Under the pieces are notes generated by a model, which had not been told where the DNA came from, made no database searches, and saw only the letters and a program-made list of their open reading frames with translations. Below are positions 11,302 through 25,054 of a stretch of 64,000 bases of DNA, in pieces (position 1 is the stretch's first letter; every line of letters begins with the position of its first letter). A program made the translations under genes and the position numbers. Origin of the DNA: Apis mellifera (Eukaryota; Arthropoda; Insecta; Hymenoptera; Apidae); assembly GCF_003254395.2 (NCBI RefSeq), contig NC_037647.1:8505024-8569023 (forward strand), in the 5' to 3' direction.

Positions 11302-14300
11302 CTCGAGACGCCTTCTTCTTCTCTCTCCTCCGCGACGAGTCACAATTCTCGCATGGGCAACCGAGCACAGGACGCAAATCGGCGGCGGATTCGATCCGGT
11401 TCGGTCGCGATCAGGGTCGACATTCGACACGGTCGGTTAAATATTTTCGACGAAGTCGCGCCTATCCAACCTGGATTATTATATTCCTCCCTCGCGTAAC
11501 ATTTTGAGATAGATTCTACAGCGGGAATAATTGGAATATATATATATATAATTGTCGATTACTGGCTGGCCGAGGTTTCGAGGATCGGAAAAGAAGCGAA
11601 GACAAGGGGGGATTAAAAGAGGATGGGATCGGAGCGGAGATCGAGTCAACGACCGAAGCTAGTCACGCTTAACAGCTAGTCCCCGATTCGCGACACGGTA
11701 CAAAAGAGGAAACGTTTAATCCTTGCGGGACGTACGGCGAAGGTTTTAATCCGTGCGCGTTCAACTTAATCCCGCGATCGCGAGGATGGAGCAGACTGCG
11801 CGGACGCGAGGCGAGCGAATGGAAGGAGGGAATGAACCTCCGGCTGATTTACCGACTCGACCCTTTCCCGGCGTCGGTGTTGCTGGAAACCCGGTCTACA
11901 GGGATTAAGGGCGAAAAGGGCAGCGGCGAAAACACGCGTTTCCACTTAGACCTTCGTTCCCCTCGACACCCAAACCCTTTCCTAGCTACCGATCGCGCTG
12001 CTCATCGATCATCGATACCCTTCCGCGTCACTTGCCGATAAACCGTAGCGGCGAGTAAATCGATCGATCGTGTCGCTCGATCGTGGAAAATAAGATTGCG
12101 AGTAGAAGAACGAGCGGCAACAAGGAAGTATGCAACCGTATGTAGAACCGGAGAGGAAGAGGCGAGGCAGGAAATTCAGATTTAATTAGGTGTCGGCCGG
12201 CGAGGAGGAGCTTACGGTCGAGTATTATGAATGAAGTGTCACGTTTCACAGCTGAAAATAGCCGCTCGAATCGACCGTTTTAGCCGCCACGGAATTAACC
12301 TCTTTTTCGTTTAATTCGTAATAACCGTGATACGCCGGCCCCGAAAAGCGAACACCGACGCGTGGTGTGTTGTTTCTCCGTCGACGGGCGCGGGACAACG
12401 GGACGTTTCGATCGTGTTCAACCGAGCTATTGTTTCCTCCCCTCCCCTCCTCGTGTTTTTCCACGAGGACGGCCCGCCCTCGCTTTCTGGGACGACACAA
12501 TTTTGAAGCGATTACGCTTTCCTCTCACGGGCCTACGGCCTCGTTCGCCGTTTAAATGCCTCGGCCAGAATAATTAATCGCGAGAGGATCGTACGTAAAT
12601 GTCCGCGATAGAGAAGCCGATATTTTACCGCACGAAATTCCTCCTCGATTTTGTACAATCGCGGAAACGCGTCTCTAACGCTATTAATTCCTCCTCCTGT
12701 GAGGAGGAATCAAATTTCGTTCGAAGAGGAACGATTTATCGCACGAAACGGAAGAACAAGATGGATAGAACAGAGATGGGGAGATCGTTGAGAGTGTAAG
12801 CCGCGGATCTAGTAGAGAAGAAGCTATCCACGTTTACGTACGACACACCGTTAGAGGAACGGTCAAGTTCCTCGAAGAATCTCGACGTGTCACGTGGTTC
12901 AATCGACCGATTTTTTACGCGTCGCTCTCTCTTTTAATTAACCGAGGAAGGAACGACGATCGAGTTTAACGCGCTCGATCGTTCAAGAGGTTTGCCTCGA
13001 CTCTCTTTCTCTTGAACGTCTCTCGATTTATAAATTAATTAACGCGCGACTGTACACTGTTGTTCGTAAGATATTTCAGCGACCAGTGATCGCGTCCTCG
13101 ACCGATCTTCCCCGCGAATTACGCGCCAATATTTCACTCGAAAATAGCACGGACGGTCGCTCCTCGCGCGGTTTTACGATTCCTCCGAGCCAAGGTCGTC
13201 GTAAAATCGGTCTCAGTCTCCTCCAGCCGCGTTTCGAAACCACGACTAAATATATATTTCCCTACGGTGACACGCTTCTCCTCCCCACCAAACTTTCCTC
13301 CCACCCTGCTTTTTTCACTTCCCAACGATTTTCCAAAAAAAGAAAAAAGAAAAACCTAGATCGTGCCACGCACCGTTCCACGATTTCTCATCCACCGTAA
13401 CGATCGCGACCGAATCGAGAAGAGAAAAACTTCGGAAGCGAGCGAGATTGTTCGGCGGAGAAAAGCGAGAGTGCGAGAGCGGATGAACGGAGAGGAAAGC
13501 GAGACGAGATGCACAAGTCCAGAGGCCAACTGGAATTGGAATCGGTGTTGCCGGCCGAGAGCCGTCTCTCGGCTCTCCTCCCGGCACAACAGGCGTGTTT
13601 TGACTAGGTGGTTACACCGCGCTCTCTCGCCAGGGATCCGCGCCACTCGCGCCTCTTCTCCACCGACTTTATATTTAGACGTACACGCGACACGCTTTAT
13701 TCCCTACGGTACGTTCGCGCTAACAAGTCCACCAAGTTGCTCCCATTGCCATGCTCCACCCACGCTCTCGCTAATTCTCTCTCGCACGCTCACCACGCTC
13801 TATTCGATCGTCCACGCTCCGTAATTCCCCCCGCTCCACCGGCCTGCCTTTTACGCTCCCATATTCCTTCGACCGATATTCCTTCAACCTTTCGATCTCC
13901 GTTTCTCAATTATTTTCCATCCAGAAAAGAAGAGGAGAGGACGAATCGTTACGAATCGATCTTTCCATTCCTTTCTTTCATGGTTCCATACTTTTTTTCT
14001 TTTTTTTACTTTCGTAGAAATTACAGATTTGAAAGATGCGCAGCAAGTGGAAAGTAGTTACTCAGGAGGGAAATTCCAAATGAATGAAACGCGATAAAAA
14101 GTTTATCGGAGGATCGGTACAGAAATTATCGAGAGAGAATCGAGAAACTTATCCACCGATATATATATATATATACATCTCATCTGCTCGAAACTCGTCG
14201 AAATCCCGGCGCTCGCCGTAGAGGATAGCGAGACGCGCGATGAAGAGGTTAATTCCCTTATCTATCCACCGTTAACGGGTTAATTATCACGAATTACAAA

Positions 14301-14550
14301 TCCTCCGGTATCTTCTTCCCTCGAAACCTGTTTCGAATCGGAAATCTCGTATCCGAGGAGCGACACAGTTTCGCGGTGTTCCGTGCCTATTCGCGCTAAC
14401 TCCACCTCGCCACGCTCTCCTCCGGTTCTTCACCTACGCGAAAGCTTGCAGGCGCGCATAACGCCCGTGCGCGCGCGCGCGCGTACTCGGCCACGTGCGT
14501 GCGATACGCGCACGCCCACCGATCCCTCCGGCGTGACACGGATCACCGGC

Positions 14551-14577
14551 CTCCTCCTCCTCCTCCTCCTCCTCCTC
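14551..14577. repeat. (CTC)n trinucleotide repeat
   Basis: Nine CTC units are visible. A second, GGT/GGC-type repeat lies at 14729-14755. Both sit in a locally GC-rich patch. Confidence 0.9.
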
Positions 14578-16214
14578 TGCTCCCCTCCGCCCGCGCGCGC
14601 CTGTGTGTGCGCGGGACGCTCATACATATTCATCGGCGAGCTGCGGTAATCTGCTTAACGTAGGTGCGAGGCGCGCGTCCGCCCTTCGATTTGTAACGTA
14701 GACGGATATCCGCGTTATCGAGTTGGTAGGTGGCGGCGGCGGTGGTGGTGGTGGTACAACGTCGGCCGATATCTATAGCCCCCGTCGTAGTTTGCCGATC
14801 GACGAGAGCCCGGTATAATTTCATTACGACGCGGGGATTCGGCCAAGCGTGAAAGGGCCACGTCCACGGGTCGTGACCTCGTTACGAGGAGCCGAGAGGA
14901 AAAGGAACGTTTCCTACGGGATCGGGGATTTATTGGACTTTTTCCAGAGGATAAGTTTTCGAGAGAGAGAGAGAGATTAATTCGAAGACGATGGTTACAA
15001 GTTTCCAATTTCGTGGTGGATGAAAATGCAAATGTATTCGTAATGAAATCGTAATTTAAATTTTTAATAAATTCCGAATAAATTAAATTCGCGTTTATCG
15101 ATGTATCTCGGATCGTATATATGTATATAAATTGGACGGAGTTTAATATATATATATATGTTCAAGTCCCGTTTAAAAGTTCGCCAACTTTTCCTCGGCT
15201 GAAAGTTGGCGAGATCGTTCGCCTCCTCTCTCCATATGGAACGAGGCACGGTGCGATACCGTGTACGGATCCCGAGGAGAGCTTTGAAACGAGCGATACA
15301 CGTTATGGCGATCGCGATGCACGACGCCGGCTTGTTGCGCGTCGGTTCTCTCTGCCTATGCACGCTCGTTTCCTAGTATACTTTATCTCGACCGACTATC
15401 GGCATACGGCGTGCATTATAGCACGTGTACGCTTAAAATCGAATACGAGCGAAACCCACATCCACGAGGCAACCAGCGGCCTCTCCGCGGCTGAAACGAA
15501 AATCGACCTTCCCTCCTATCACCTCCGAATTCCACTTCGACGACAGGGATACAAATTTTCCATCGAGTTTTAAAAAATGACCGAATAATAATGATATTCG
15601 CAGTGTGGAAATTTCGAAATTTTGGTTTCTCTTCTTCCTCCTTCCCTCCCTCCGGGGAGATTCGTTTCGAAGAGAAAAATGAAACGACGACGACGAACGA
15701 GGCGTAGTTCGATTTAATTAGAGCGAGTTCAACAAAGGAGTTCATTGATTTTTCTTTGCTCGATGACCAAATCTCCTCTCTCTATCTCTCTCTCTCTCTC
15801 TCTCGCCTCTTTTCTTCGTACTTTCTTCGATACCGTCGCTCTTCCGCACAAAACTACCGACAACGCCGATATCCTAGCTTTTTCACCCGAGCCAACTTCT
15901 GGATAATGTCAGCCTATTCTGAAAGACACTGTACGGGAGAGGACAAGGAACGCTTTCAGAGGCAAAGATGAAACGCAGAGAGTCAACGACAGATGATGTT
16001 TCTCCCTTGCGTCGAGATCCACGCACCCTTTCTTCTTCTTCCTCCTCCTTCTCCCTTCCTTTCCCCTCCACGCACTTTGCACTTTGCTCTCCCGTTTCTG
16101 ACACGTGACGACGGTACACGACTTTCCATAACTTTCCACGCCCCATATCCGACTCCATCCTTTCGTTTCTTCATTTTTCGTTATCTCGCACGAATTCCTC
16201 GTCTTCGCCGCGAA

Positions 16215-16216
<2 letters not shown>

Positions 16217-16249
<33 letters not shown>
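16217..16249. repeat. (TC)n microsatellite
   Basis: About 16 TC units in a row. A similar run with one interruption lies at 15776-15804. Confidence 0.95.
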
Positions 16250-16252
<3 letters not shown>

Positions 16253-17388
16253 CCTCTCGTTCGTCCCACGCGTTTGGAAACGAACTGGTACGCAAAACTC
16301 GCCGCGTACCGTTGTGCAAACACACGATCCTTCTCGGGGTGGCACGCCTCGTTAAACGCGAGGCGTGAAAACGTCCCCGAAAGTAGGGTGGCTGCAAAGG
16401 GGAGAGGTAATTCCACGGTTTAAGAAGGACAAATAAAACGCGCGAAAATACGGGTGCAAATATCGTTGCTACGTTTTTAATTAAATGAAACCTTCCTCGC
16501 GCCTTCCTTCTCCTTTTCTATCGTTCGTAAAATTTTCTCTCTCTCCATCCATTCGATTTCCACTCTCTTGAAAGATGAAAAATTCGTTCCCAAAAGAAAG
16601 ATTTTAATTCGAGAAATACCATGTTCCAAGTTGCAAAGTGACATAATTGATTCATATTCCACGTAATAATTACTCGTTCATTTACTATTTCTCCGGAATA
16701 AATTTCGAAACGATCCAATTGTCCCGGTCTTACAATGGGTTAACGCGTGAAATTTTGAGAGAGGAAAATCACTGATGAATTCGCATCGAATCCCTTCACG
16801 AGTCGAGAGGAAAATGATTAAATTCGAAAGAGAGAGAGAGAGAAAGGATGAAAACGAAGAAGAAGAGAATCGCAACAGCCAATCCTCTACTACTCTTCCC
16901 GGCTAATTGAGCAACGATAACGCTCTCTTGGTCCTCGTCGACGTCTCGTGTCGTTCATCACGCGGTACGCGAGATTAAATTACGAGCTCCCCGGTAATTA
17001 TGATTTATACGTTGAGTTGAAACGCGGGCTAACAACTGTCTGACTACCGATATTGTCCTCCTCGCGGATCGTTAACGCGGTTCAATTCTTTCGAGGTGGA
17101 AACACGAACGAAACAAAATATATATATCATCTTTTTCTCTTTCGTTCGAGAATGAAACAACTTGGCCTCAGTTATAGACGTTTCGAGAGGGGGTTCGGTA
17201 TATTAAGGGCGGAACGGACAACTGTCTGAAAGTTAGCTACGTCGAATAAAAGGTGGTTAGAAGGGACGCCTTAAAAGTGCCGGGGGCGAAAAACCCTCTC
17301 AACCTCACCGATCGAGCGAGGACTTTAAAGTGACGCGAACCAAGGAGGGGAAGGGGAGCCACCCTTTCTCGTATCGCCACCCCTTTAC

Positions 17389-17453
17389 CTGTGTCGCGCA
17401 CAAGTGTCTGGAAAGGGCCATTTAAATCGCACTTCCTCAAACAGTGGCGGACA
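17389..17453 (-). CDS. Candidate 65-nt internal coding exon
   Basis: Reading on the minus strand, a pyrimidine-rich tract ending in CCAAG precedes 65 bases that translate to CPPLFEEVRFKWPFPDT and a few more residues. They end at a CACAG|GTAAAG donor. The peptide is tryptophan-, proline- and cysteine-bearing and looks like extracellular protein rather than a chance frame. Its starting phase fits the end of the candidate exon at 22342-22397. The AAG acceptor is weaker than CAG or TAG. The C...W.P...C spacing faintly recalls hormone-receptor-type domains of adhesion GPCRs, but that is only a resemblance. Neighbouring exons are not established. Confidence 0.3.
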
Positions 17454-20400
17454 CTTGGCGCGTGTGAAAGAGAAAGAAACAAAAAAAGGCGAACGATTCT
17501 CGCCTCGAGAGATGGCTCGAGTGGCGACTACTTGGGAGAAGGCTGCAGTGAAATGATCGAACCACGGATCAAAACGCGATCGAACGCGATCGTTTCGAAC
17601 GAAATAAGGTGCAAATAACGAGTACGAATATCGTAGAAGAATTGGTTTAATCCATTCCTCATCGTTCGTTTCCCAAAGACGAAAGTTGGGAATTCGGAAG
17701 AATTTAAAGAAAATTTGGAAGAAAAGTTTTTCGCGATCGGTGGGGGATGGATTCTAGGAAGAGAGGGAGGGGGACGAAAGAAACGAAAGCAGGGAAGGGG
17801 GAGAGGGGTATCGTGGATCTCGCACTACCGTTAGCGGCGAGCGTTCACGTGCACGAGGTGTCGGTTGGTGGTGGAAGGCGTTCCAAGTGGCGTGGCCACG
17901 ACACTGGCCTCTTGGAAGCGGTGCTAGGTTCACGGAACGTGCTCGACTTCCGTCAAAAGAAACAGCTGCATGCCGTACGCGCCACCATGCAACGAGCGCG
18001 ACCGATAGCGAGGGGTGGAGGGGGCCGTGAAACGGGCGGCTGAGTCGGGCATCGATGTCGTAAATCTTCCTTTTCTTCGAGCATGAGGTCGCGTCCCCTC
18101 GTTTGTACGTCATAAACCCGTTTACAACCGTTCTAATCAATGGGAATTTATAATAACCCCTCGTTTGAAGAAAAGAAACTTCGCCATGCCACGAGAAGCA
18201 ATTTCTTTCTCTCCGCGAGTTAATCGGGTGATCGACATTCTTTTTCTTCATTCTTCCCGATTTTAAAAAAAAAATCACGATACGTGCGCGAACGTTTCGT
18301 TTTAGAAAATAACGTTTCGGATTGACGGATTCGCGAAAGTAATGGAGCATTGTTCTTTCCGACAACTGTTTTCCTCCGTTGGAAAGAGAGAGACAGGGAA
18401 GCGCGTGCTGGAATTGGTCCAAGAGGTGGAATCTAGTTCTCGCGAAGAAACGGTACATGCGTGTAATGCGCGTAACGCGTGTATTCGTTCCGTGAGAAAC
18501 AACGCGTCGATTCGTTTTATTGTACGATAACGAACGTGTATAAATCTCGTGCCTTCGAGTCGAGATCGATACACAATAATTTTATAATAATCCAAAGCCG
18601 AGAAGATCTCGCGAAACATCGTCTCGTGAACATTGTTCGCTTGAATGGGAAAAGTTCGAAAAGAAACGTCGATGCGGGGAAAATATTTTTCGTTTCATAC
18701 GCGTCGAATCGATTGAACTCGTAGCCACAAGAATCGGACGATAAATCGTCGAGATTCGTCCATTTTTTCGTACATACACCACCAATGGATACACGTATAT
18801 AAGTATACGAAAAATAATTTTTATCCCTCTTACAGCATTCTACTCGAGCGACTGTTAGCTTAACTCGAAGAGTTAATAAATCTTGTTCTCGATACCCCTT
18901 GCCAATTTTCAACGGGTTGTTACGACGATACATCTTCAACGGGTGTCTGCATTATGCGTTCAATATCCAGAACAGACGTCATTTGTCAGGATCGACGCGA
19001 AACAGTGGGTCAAGCATCGAATCGACACGCTAGATACCGTCATATATCATTTGCATCATTCCTTGCTACCTACTCTATCATTCACGATTCACGCACGTGT
19101 ATATTTGCCCGATTCGAATACAATACGCCTCCCGACAATTTCTATATATACATACATATATATGGATTAATTAAAGTCCTTATTGTCCTTGTTTTCCGTT
19201 AATTTCGTTGTTTCGTTCCCCCTTTTTTTCATCCGCGTTTCCTCGATTGTCACAAATCCACACCACCTATTGTTCCATCTCCACTCCCAAAGATTTTCTC
19301 CCTTTGCTACTTCCATCGAGCTCGAAAACGACACGACACGCACGAAAATTTTACGCGACCTACAGTTTCCCTTAAAAAAAAAAAAAAATAATAATAATAA
19401 TAATGCTCTCGATCGTCGAGTTTTTCCATCGAAATCGATTTAATCCCCTCGATGAAAGATCCCACGCGTATACACACATACGCGCGTCCATACGCTATAT
19501 TTCATCCATCGATTCAATCTGTCCACGGAGCGAATTGATTCCGATATTATCGTCCCATTAATTACTCGATCGTGACAGAATATCGCCGTTCGAATTCCCC
19601 TCGATTATTTCCAACGGAACGTAGAACCCGTCCAACGCGGCAATTTTCACACGGCTGTTAAGCGTCAAGCGTCAATAAAATCATACTGGGTATTTAGAGT
19701 TCCATCCGAAATAAGGAGGAACGAGAATCGAGATCCTCCTCCGCCCGGAGGATCTATGACGCGCGAATGACCGTGTATCGAAATAGTAATCGTGAAATAA
19801 TCCCGCGAACGTGGAAAATCTTCCCCCTCTGGATATGTCCGGTTGTCGAAACCGGCAATTACATCGAGGTTTAACATTTACCGCACCGTTAGTCGCTTGT
19901 ACGACGTCGCCACCAACGAGCCCGATAATTAATTTAGCGCCGCTCCATCTCTCTCTTTCTCTTTCTCTACCCGAGATATATCGGATTGTTAACTCGTAAA
20001 TCGATCTGGAAAAATTGTACGACTATCGCGCGATGAACCGTGCAAAATTTCTACGAAAAACTAGGCGAAATCTAACTGCTCGTCGTTCTATATCGATAAG
20101 ATATTTAAAAAAAAAAAGTGTCTCTTTATCGATTTATCGATTTTTTTGGAGAAACATATCGGGGAAAAAAAAAAGAACAGAGCAGAGAGATATGAAAACG
20201 GACGTTGGACGACGCGTTTCGTTAATCCGATCAGCTGACGCGCGCAAAGTCAAACAATGTCGACGATATTTAATCGCGAATTGAAACGAGGACGACAAAT
20301 GGGGCGGATAGCGAACCTGTGTAAAAATAAATATAGAAACAGCGATAAATATGCGAGAACACGCACACTCCCTCCCGGAATAGCAATTCGCGAGTGCTTG

Positions 20401-22341
20401 TTTGCCGCGATGATTGTTGCAATTTCGACTCGATAATTCACACGCGTCATCCGCGTGTCCCGATTTGTAATCGATCCGATCGATTTCCGTACACCTCATC
20501 CTCACCCGTTTTTCGTTCAATTTCCATCCACTACCATTATTAATCCTCCGTGTAAAAGCGAAATAATTACGTTTGCTCGAACGAGAGTAATTCCCCTTTC
20601 GAATTGAAAAAAGAAAAAAAAAAAAAGAAAAAAAAAAAACGCTTATTTTATCACGCTTTTTGATTTCAAGAAACCCCCGTGTCCCCTCCCCGCTTCCAGG
20701 CTTCGCGAACCGTGACTACCGAACGAGGTAGGCGTAGCAAGCAAGAATTGCTTTCTTTTCAAACGAAAGGATAAAAATGGTTAACCTTTAGGTGTCGAGT
20801 TATGCCGAGACCGGGTATTTTGCATGGTTTATCGGGAAGGGAACGAGGTATTGCTATACTCGTGCTAAGTTCCAAGGTGACGAGCTGAACTATGAAACTC
20901 TCGTGGCACGTGTCTTTGGTTCTTTGGTCCACTTTCCAACTTGAGCCTCGTGTTAGAATATCCACGTAGATTTCGTGGAAGAAAGAACGAACAATTTCGA
21001 CGAGAATTTCGAAGAACGGTGAACGACGATTCTGTTTCCACTGATTTCGTAATTGATTCCGTGCGTGGAACGAAACGTGGCTGTTCGCATCAATTTCCCC
21101 CCCATTTTACGCAAGAGTGGCACACCAGCGGATCTGGGTGACACTCATCCACCAAGTATATTGAACCTGAATGTCCTCCTTCCATGCAACTCGGTATACT
21201 TTTCTATACCGATCTCTCCAAGGTCGGGCGAACGAGCGTATTACTACGCTTTCATCGATTCATCGGTCTAACTGTACACGTTTTATTGTTTCCACGATAG
21301 AACCTATTAACCGATAAGAGGACGCCCGTACGATTGTGTGGGTTATCTCGCTTCTTGACTCCGTCTCCGATTCAATTTTACACGCTCCCCACCTTAATAA
21401 TCGGGATACAATTATCTTGCATCGTCTAATATAAATAAAACAAGCGACAGCGCGCGCCGGTTAATTATCGAACGCGAACAAGATTAACGATCGTTAAAAT
21501 CGTATCGTGAAATTTCTCCCTTCCTTTTTCTACCTTCTTCTTCCTCCTCTTCTTCTCACGGTTCCCCGCTTTTCTCCGGCTCTCCCTGTCATGTATTAAC
21601 CCGGTACCCTACTTCCTGGCGCCAACAGCCTCGAGCCTTTCGAAAATACTTTGCGTACCTACTCGCCGTTTTCCTACGGCATGTCAGGCTCGCGAGAAGC
21701 CCTATTCACGCTCACAAAGGTCCGAGGAACTCGACGACGTGAGGCAAATGCCCAAGTGGAAGAGAAACGTTCGTTTCCACTAGCTGGGAGCGTAAGCTGT
21801 ACAAACTTTTATCTTCCAACCTCCTCCTTCTATCTTTCTACCTTTTCAAAATTTGTAGCGAAACGAGTTTTTTGATTTTCGATCGAAAAGCAAAATCTAC
21901 GATATTTCCTCCCCCCCCCCCTCCTCTCCTTTTTTCGAACGAAACTAGACGCGTTTATAGGAGTTTATCTTTACTTCGAGAGATAAGGGTTGAGAGGAGT
22001 TAGAAGTTACGGGAGCAGGGTGACGCGAGTACCGTTGGGATATACCGCGAGGTCAAGACTCGAGTATGCGCATCCCGGGTTTGAATGTTTGAAATCCATT
22101 TTCTGGAGAAATAGAGACGAAAGGAAGGAGAATTAGAATTTCCCTTTCGCGCGAAACTTTTTTTCTCTTTTGTTTCGAGAGAAACAACTGGATATGCTAA
22201 TTCGCTTTATCAATTTATGCGTTTAGATTACGCGAATGGAGGAACATTCACATTTACATTTAAATAATAATAATAAAATGAAGTAAGCGAGTAAGCGAGA
22301 GGTAAAAAAAAAAGAAAAAAGAAAAAAGGAGGAACACTTAC
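17454..22341. other. Mostly non-coding stretch
   Basis: Apart from one weak candidate exon at 20792-20944 I see no gene. It holds an A-rich/(AAT)n run near 19375-19402, a poly-A tract near 20607-20639 and short AT microsatellites near 19141-19163. Confidence 0.45.
20792..20944 (+). CDS. Weak candidate terminal coding exon
   Basis: After an AACCTTTAG acceptor-like site, 50 codons stay open to a TGA. The translation (for example YAETGYFAWFIGKG and DELNYETLVARVFGSL) has a natural-looking composition with aromatic residues and mixed charge. There is no in-frame ATG, because the TAG of the acceptor itself is in frame just upstream, so it would have to be spliced from an upstream exon that I cannot identify. 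The opposite strand is also open over the same bases. A 50-codon frame is within chance expectation for a window of this size. Confidence 0.2.
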   Translation: MSSYAETGYFAWFIGKGTRYCYTRAKFQGDELNYETLVARVFGSLVHFPT

Positions 22342-22397
22342 CACCTCGGTTCCAATGTTGCCGGAATCGTCCCTCATACCATCTCTGGGGATACGGC
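22342..22397 (-). CDS. Candidate 56-nt internal exon with strong splice sites
   Basis: On the minus strand CCTCTTTTTCAG precedes 56 bases that end at GGTG|GTAAGTG, close to consensus on both sides. One frame reads RIPRDGMRDDSGNIGTEV and ends in phase 0; a second is also open, and the third meets TGA. The first frame continues in phase into the candidate exon at 17389-17453. I infer an internal exon of a minus-strand gene whose other exons lie outside or are unrecognised. It could also be a 5' UTR or alternative exon. Confidence 0.45.
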
Positions 22398-23597
22398 CTG
22401 AAAAAGAGGAAAAGAGAAATCGGTCAAATCGGTTAAAAATAAAAGTGAAATATTTGCCTATGATCCTACTTTCGAGTAATTCGAATAACGCTCGTAAACG
22501 CTCGTAAAGATGTGCGCGGGTCTAGTCGTATTTGCAAGGATTCAGGCCAATCGTTACACTCGAGTGGACGAGCGCGATAGACGGAAGTGGCGCGAGTGCG
22601 TAAACTGGAATCACGAGCCGATCCGACAACACACGCGAGTATCACTCGCTTTTTTCTCTCCCCATTTTCTCGAGGAATCTGGCTCCATGATCCGCGCGTT
22701 TCCTCGCCTATAAACGCCTCTTTCTTTTTAATCTCCATTCCATTTCTCGTTCAACGGCAATTAACGTAACCGAGGCGGGAAATTGTTCTCGATCGAAAGA
22801 GAGGCAACCAACCTATCTACCCGATATATTTTTCTCCGATGAATTATTCAAAGAGGCTGAGCTGTCTAGTAAAAGTTTCGCAACGGAGAACGTTGCGTAA
22901 TAAATGGCCGCGAGAACTCGTGTGAATGAATCTCATCACGCGGGAGCAACGCGCTATCCAGGAAACATATATATCTTCCGATCCCTCTTTATTCTTTCTA
23001 TGTGTGTGCGTGTGTGTGTGTATGTACATATATATATGTATATGTAAATATATACCGATAATTTATTAAACGTAGCATAGAATCGTAGCGTAGCGTAAAC
23101 GTTCGTAAACGTTTAATTAACGCATCCAAGAATACAACGAGCGGTGGTGGTGTTAAAATACGGATTGGAGTTTATCCTGGACAAAGGAGAGTGGTATGGG
23201 TCGTTAATTAATAGAAAATTGAATTGACGCGGGGGAAATTAGTTGGAGGCATGCGCGACGACCGATAAAGCGGCATAAAGCTCATGAAGATTTCATTAAC
23301 CGCTGCAAGATCGTTGGCCGAGGCGACCGATACCATCGTGATGATCACGACGCGGCGGGAAATCAACTTTCCGCGCAATTTTATCCAAATAATCAACGTC
23401 TCTTCTTCAACGTCTCGTTTACGGTGAAGAACGAAGAAGAGAAAAGTAAGACGGTCGGAAACTTTTATCCTCCCCGAAATGAAATTTAACCGAACGCAAT
23501 TAGCTTTCTAGGTAACCGCGCGGCACGAGAAATGGCGTAAGTGGCGCGAAAGGATTCCCGGGGAAACTTTAACTTCAACTTCGTTCCGTTGCTCCGT

Positions 23598-23648
<51 letters not shown>

Positions 23649-24236
23649 CTCTAAGAGGTCTGCGCGTGATTCCGCTACGAATGGCCTAATCACGCTGCCT
23701 TTTGCTAATAACACGTTTTCCAGAGGCGAATCAAACGATTGGAATAGCGATGCTTACCCAAGATCTAAGCGCGAGTTCGATGACCTATAAAATCTTTCAA
23801 GTACGATAAAGAAAAAAAGAATATCGTAAAAGTTGTTGCAATTTGTCGATCGCAATTTGGAATCACGATGAAAACCACGCTCTCGAATCATCTCGTTACG
23901 CGTTTATGTAATCGCGAGAGAAGTCAGTGAACTGTTCATAAAGCAAAGAGGAGAAAAATATATATATATATATTTTTTTCGTTTAAGCAAGAATCGAGAT
24001 CGTGAATCGAAAACTGGCCTCAGTCGACCAAGAAATATAATTATCCGGTATTCTTTCCTGCATTTTTTTTTTTTTTTTCAATTCGGTCGACGCCTTTCTT
24101 TCGAGATTGAAATCGTTGTAATTTCGTGGCCCATTCCCTTCTCCTAACACATTCTTGCGGTATTTCAGACGGAAAAGTGTTATTACTCGTCGCCGAAACA
24201 TCGTACACAGGAGTTGTCAGGCAAAGTATACGACAG
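22398..24236. other. Non-coding stretch
   Basis: No supported gene. It contains a GT-rich run near 23000-23022, AT-rich stretches near 23026-23054 and 23958-23973, and the long (TC)n microsatellite at 23600-23642. Confidence 0.5.
23600..23642. repeat. (TC)n microsatellite
   Basis: More than 20 CT units without interruption. Confidence 0.95.
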
Positions 24237-24608
24237 TTAAATAAATGTCGCCTGCCGTGGCAATGCCACGAAATTAGTAGCTTCTATAATTTTCAGTTGC
24301 GAAACGCGAACGCTTACACGCGAATAAAATAACTTATTCGCTGTAAGAAACTGACAAAAAAAAAAAAAAAACTGAAAAATATTCACACGCGTACGCGAAA
24401 CGTTATTTAAATCACTTTTGAGAAAAATATGCCTCGAAAATATGTTCCGAAAAATATGTTCCGAATGACCTTGAAATGCTCTTGGCACTGCTTCGTCCGC
24501 CGAATCGTCTTTGTACAGCATTCCGATAATTTTCCGCGCAATTTTCAGCTTCGTCATGCTCGATTTAACTGATTTTTTCTTTTCATCGATTCCCAGAATA
24601 GTCGACAT
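24237..24608 (-). CDS. Weak candidate coding exon, unrecognised
   Basis: From an ATG at 24608 the first 50 codons read like protein (IDEKKKSVKSSM, then KLKIARKIIGMLYKDDSADE), lysine- and acid-rich with helix-like periodicity. The second half is phenylalanine-rich with an A/T tract and looks non-coding, so the true exon may stop near 24460. No strong splice donor is visible there (AAG|GTCATT is poor). An NRF1-type palindrome about 450 bp upstream could mark its promoter. It may be a real small gene, a decayed exon or chance. Confidence 0.25.
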   Translation of the reverse strand: MSTILGIDEKKKSVKSSMTKLKIARKIIGMLYKDDSADEAVPRAFQGHSEHIFRNIFSRHIFLKSDLNNVSRTRVNIFQFFFFFCQFLTANKLFYSRVSVRVSQLKIIEATNFVALPRQATFI

Positions 24609-25054
24609 TCCCGAACGACGTAAACACGATATCGTGGGATGCGCACAATAGAGAAAAACCGATGTTACGAATAATATACACTGTCGATGCACGACAATTC
24701 GAAAATATTAGCTCGCATCGTTGTCCAAGAATCGATCGATATCAATGGATGTTGCGAAAAAACATCCTTTGTCTCGCATCGCGAAATGCCCGCCAAGTTA
24801 CAGAAATCCAATGCTTATTGTCCACTGAATTTGAATCGATGACGTTCTTCTGAATTACGCGTTCTTTGAAATAAAGAAATAAGCCTGTTTTTAAAATATA
24901 TCCAAAACTTAATGTGTGTGTCACCGACACACGGTAAAAAGATTTTAATCGAAATTTTGTCGAAGTCTCGAGAGCAAAAGGCACGCGGGAAAGAAGGAGG
25001 TAGAAAGAAACGAGTTAAAGAATATAAAAAGGACCAACTGTACAGCGCATGCGC

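Larger units (their letters stand above)
11302..17388. other. Non-coding stretch with simple repeats
   Basis: No supported exon. It holds the microsatellites listed separately, a short (AT)n near 14159-14174, an (AT)n near 11536-11551 and alternating CG-rich tracts near 14466-14485. The part next to 11.3-11.9 kb would carry the promoter of the minus-strand gene; I could not pick a TATA box or initiator there with confidence. Confidence 0.5.

Noticed and set aside
17747..18043. 98-codon plus-strand frame and a longer opposing frame
   Set aside because: Arginine/glycine-rich translation typical of CpG-rich DNA, both strands open at once, no splice or start context.
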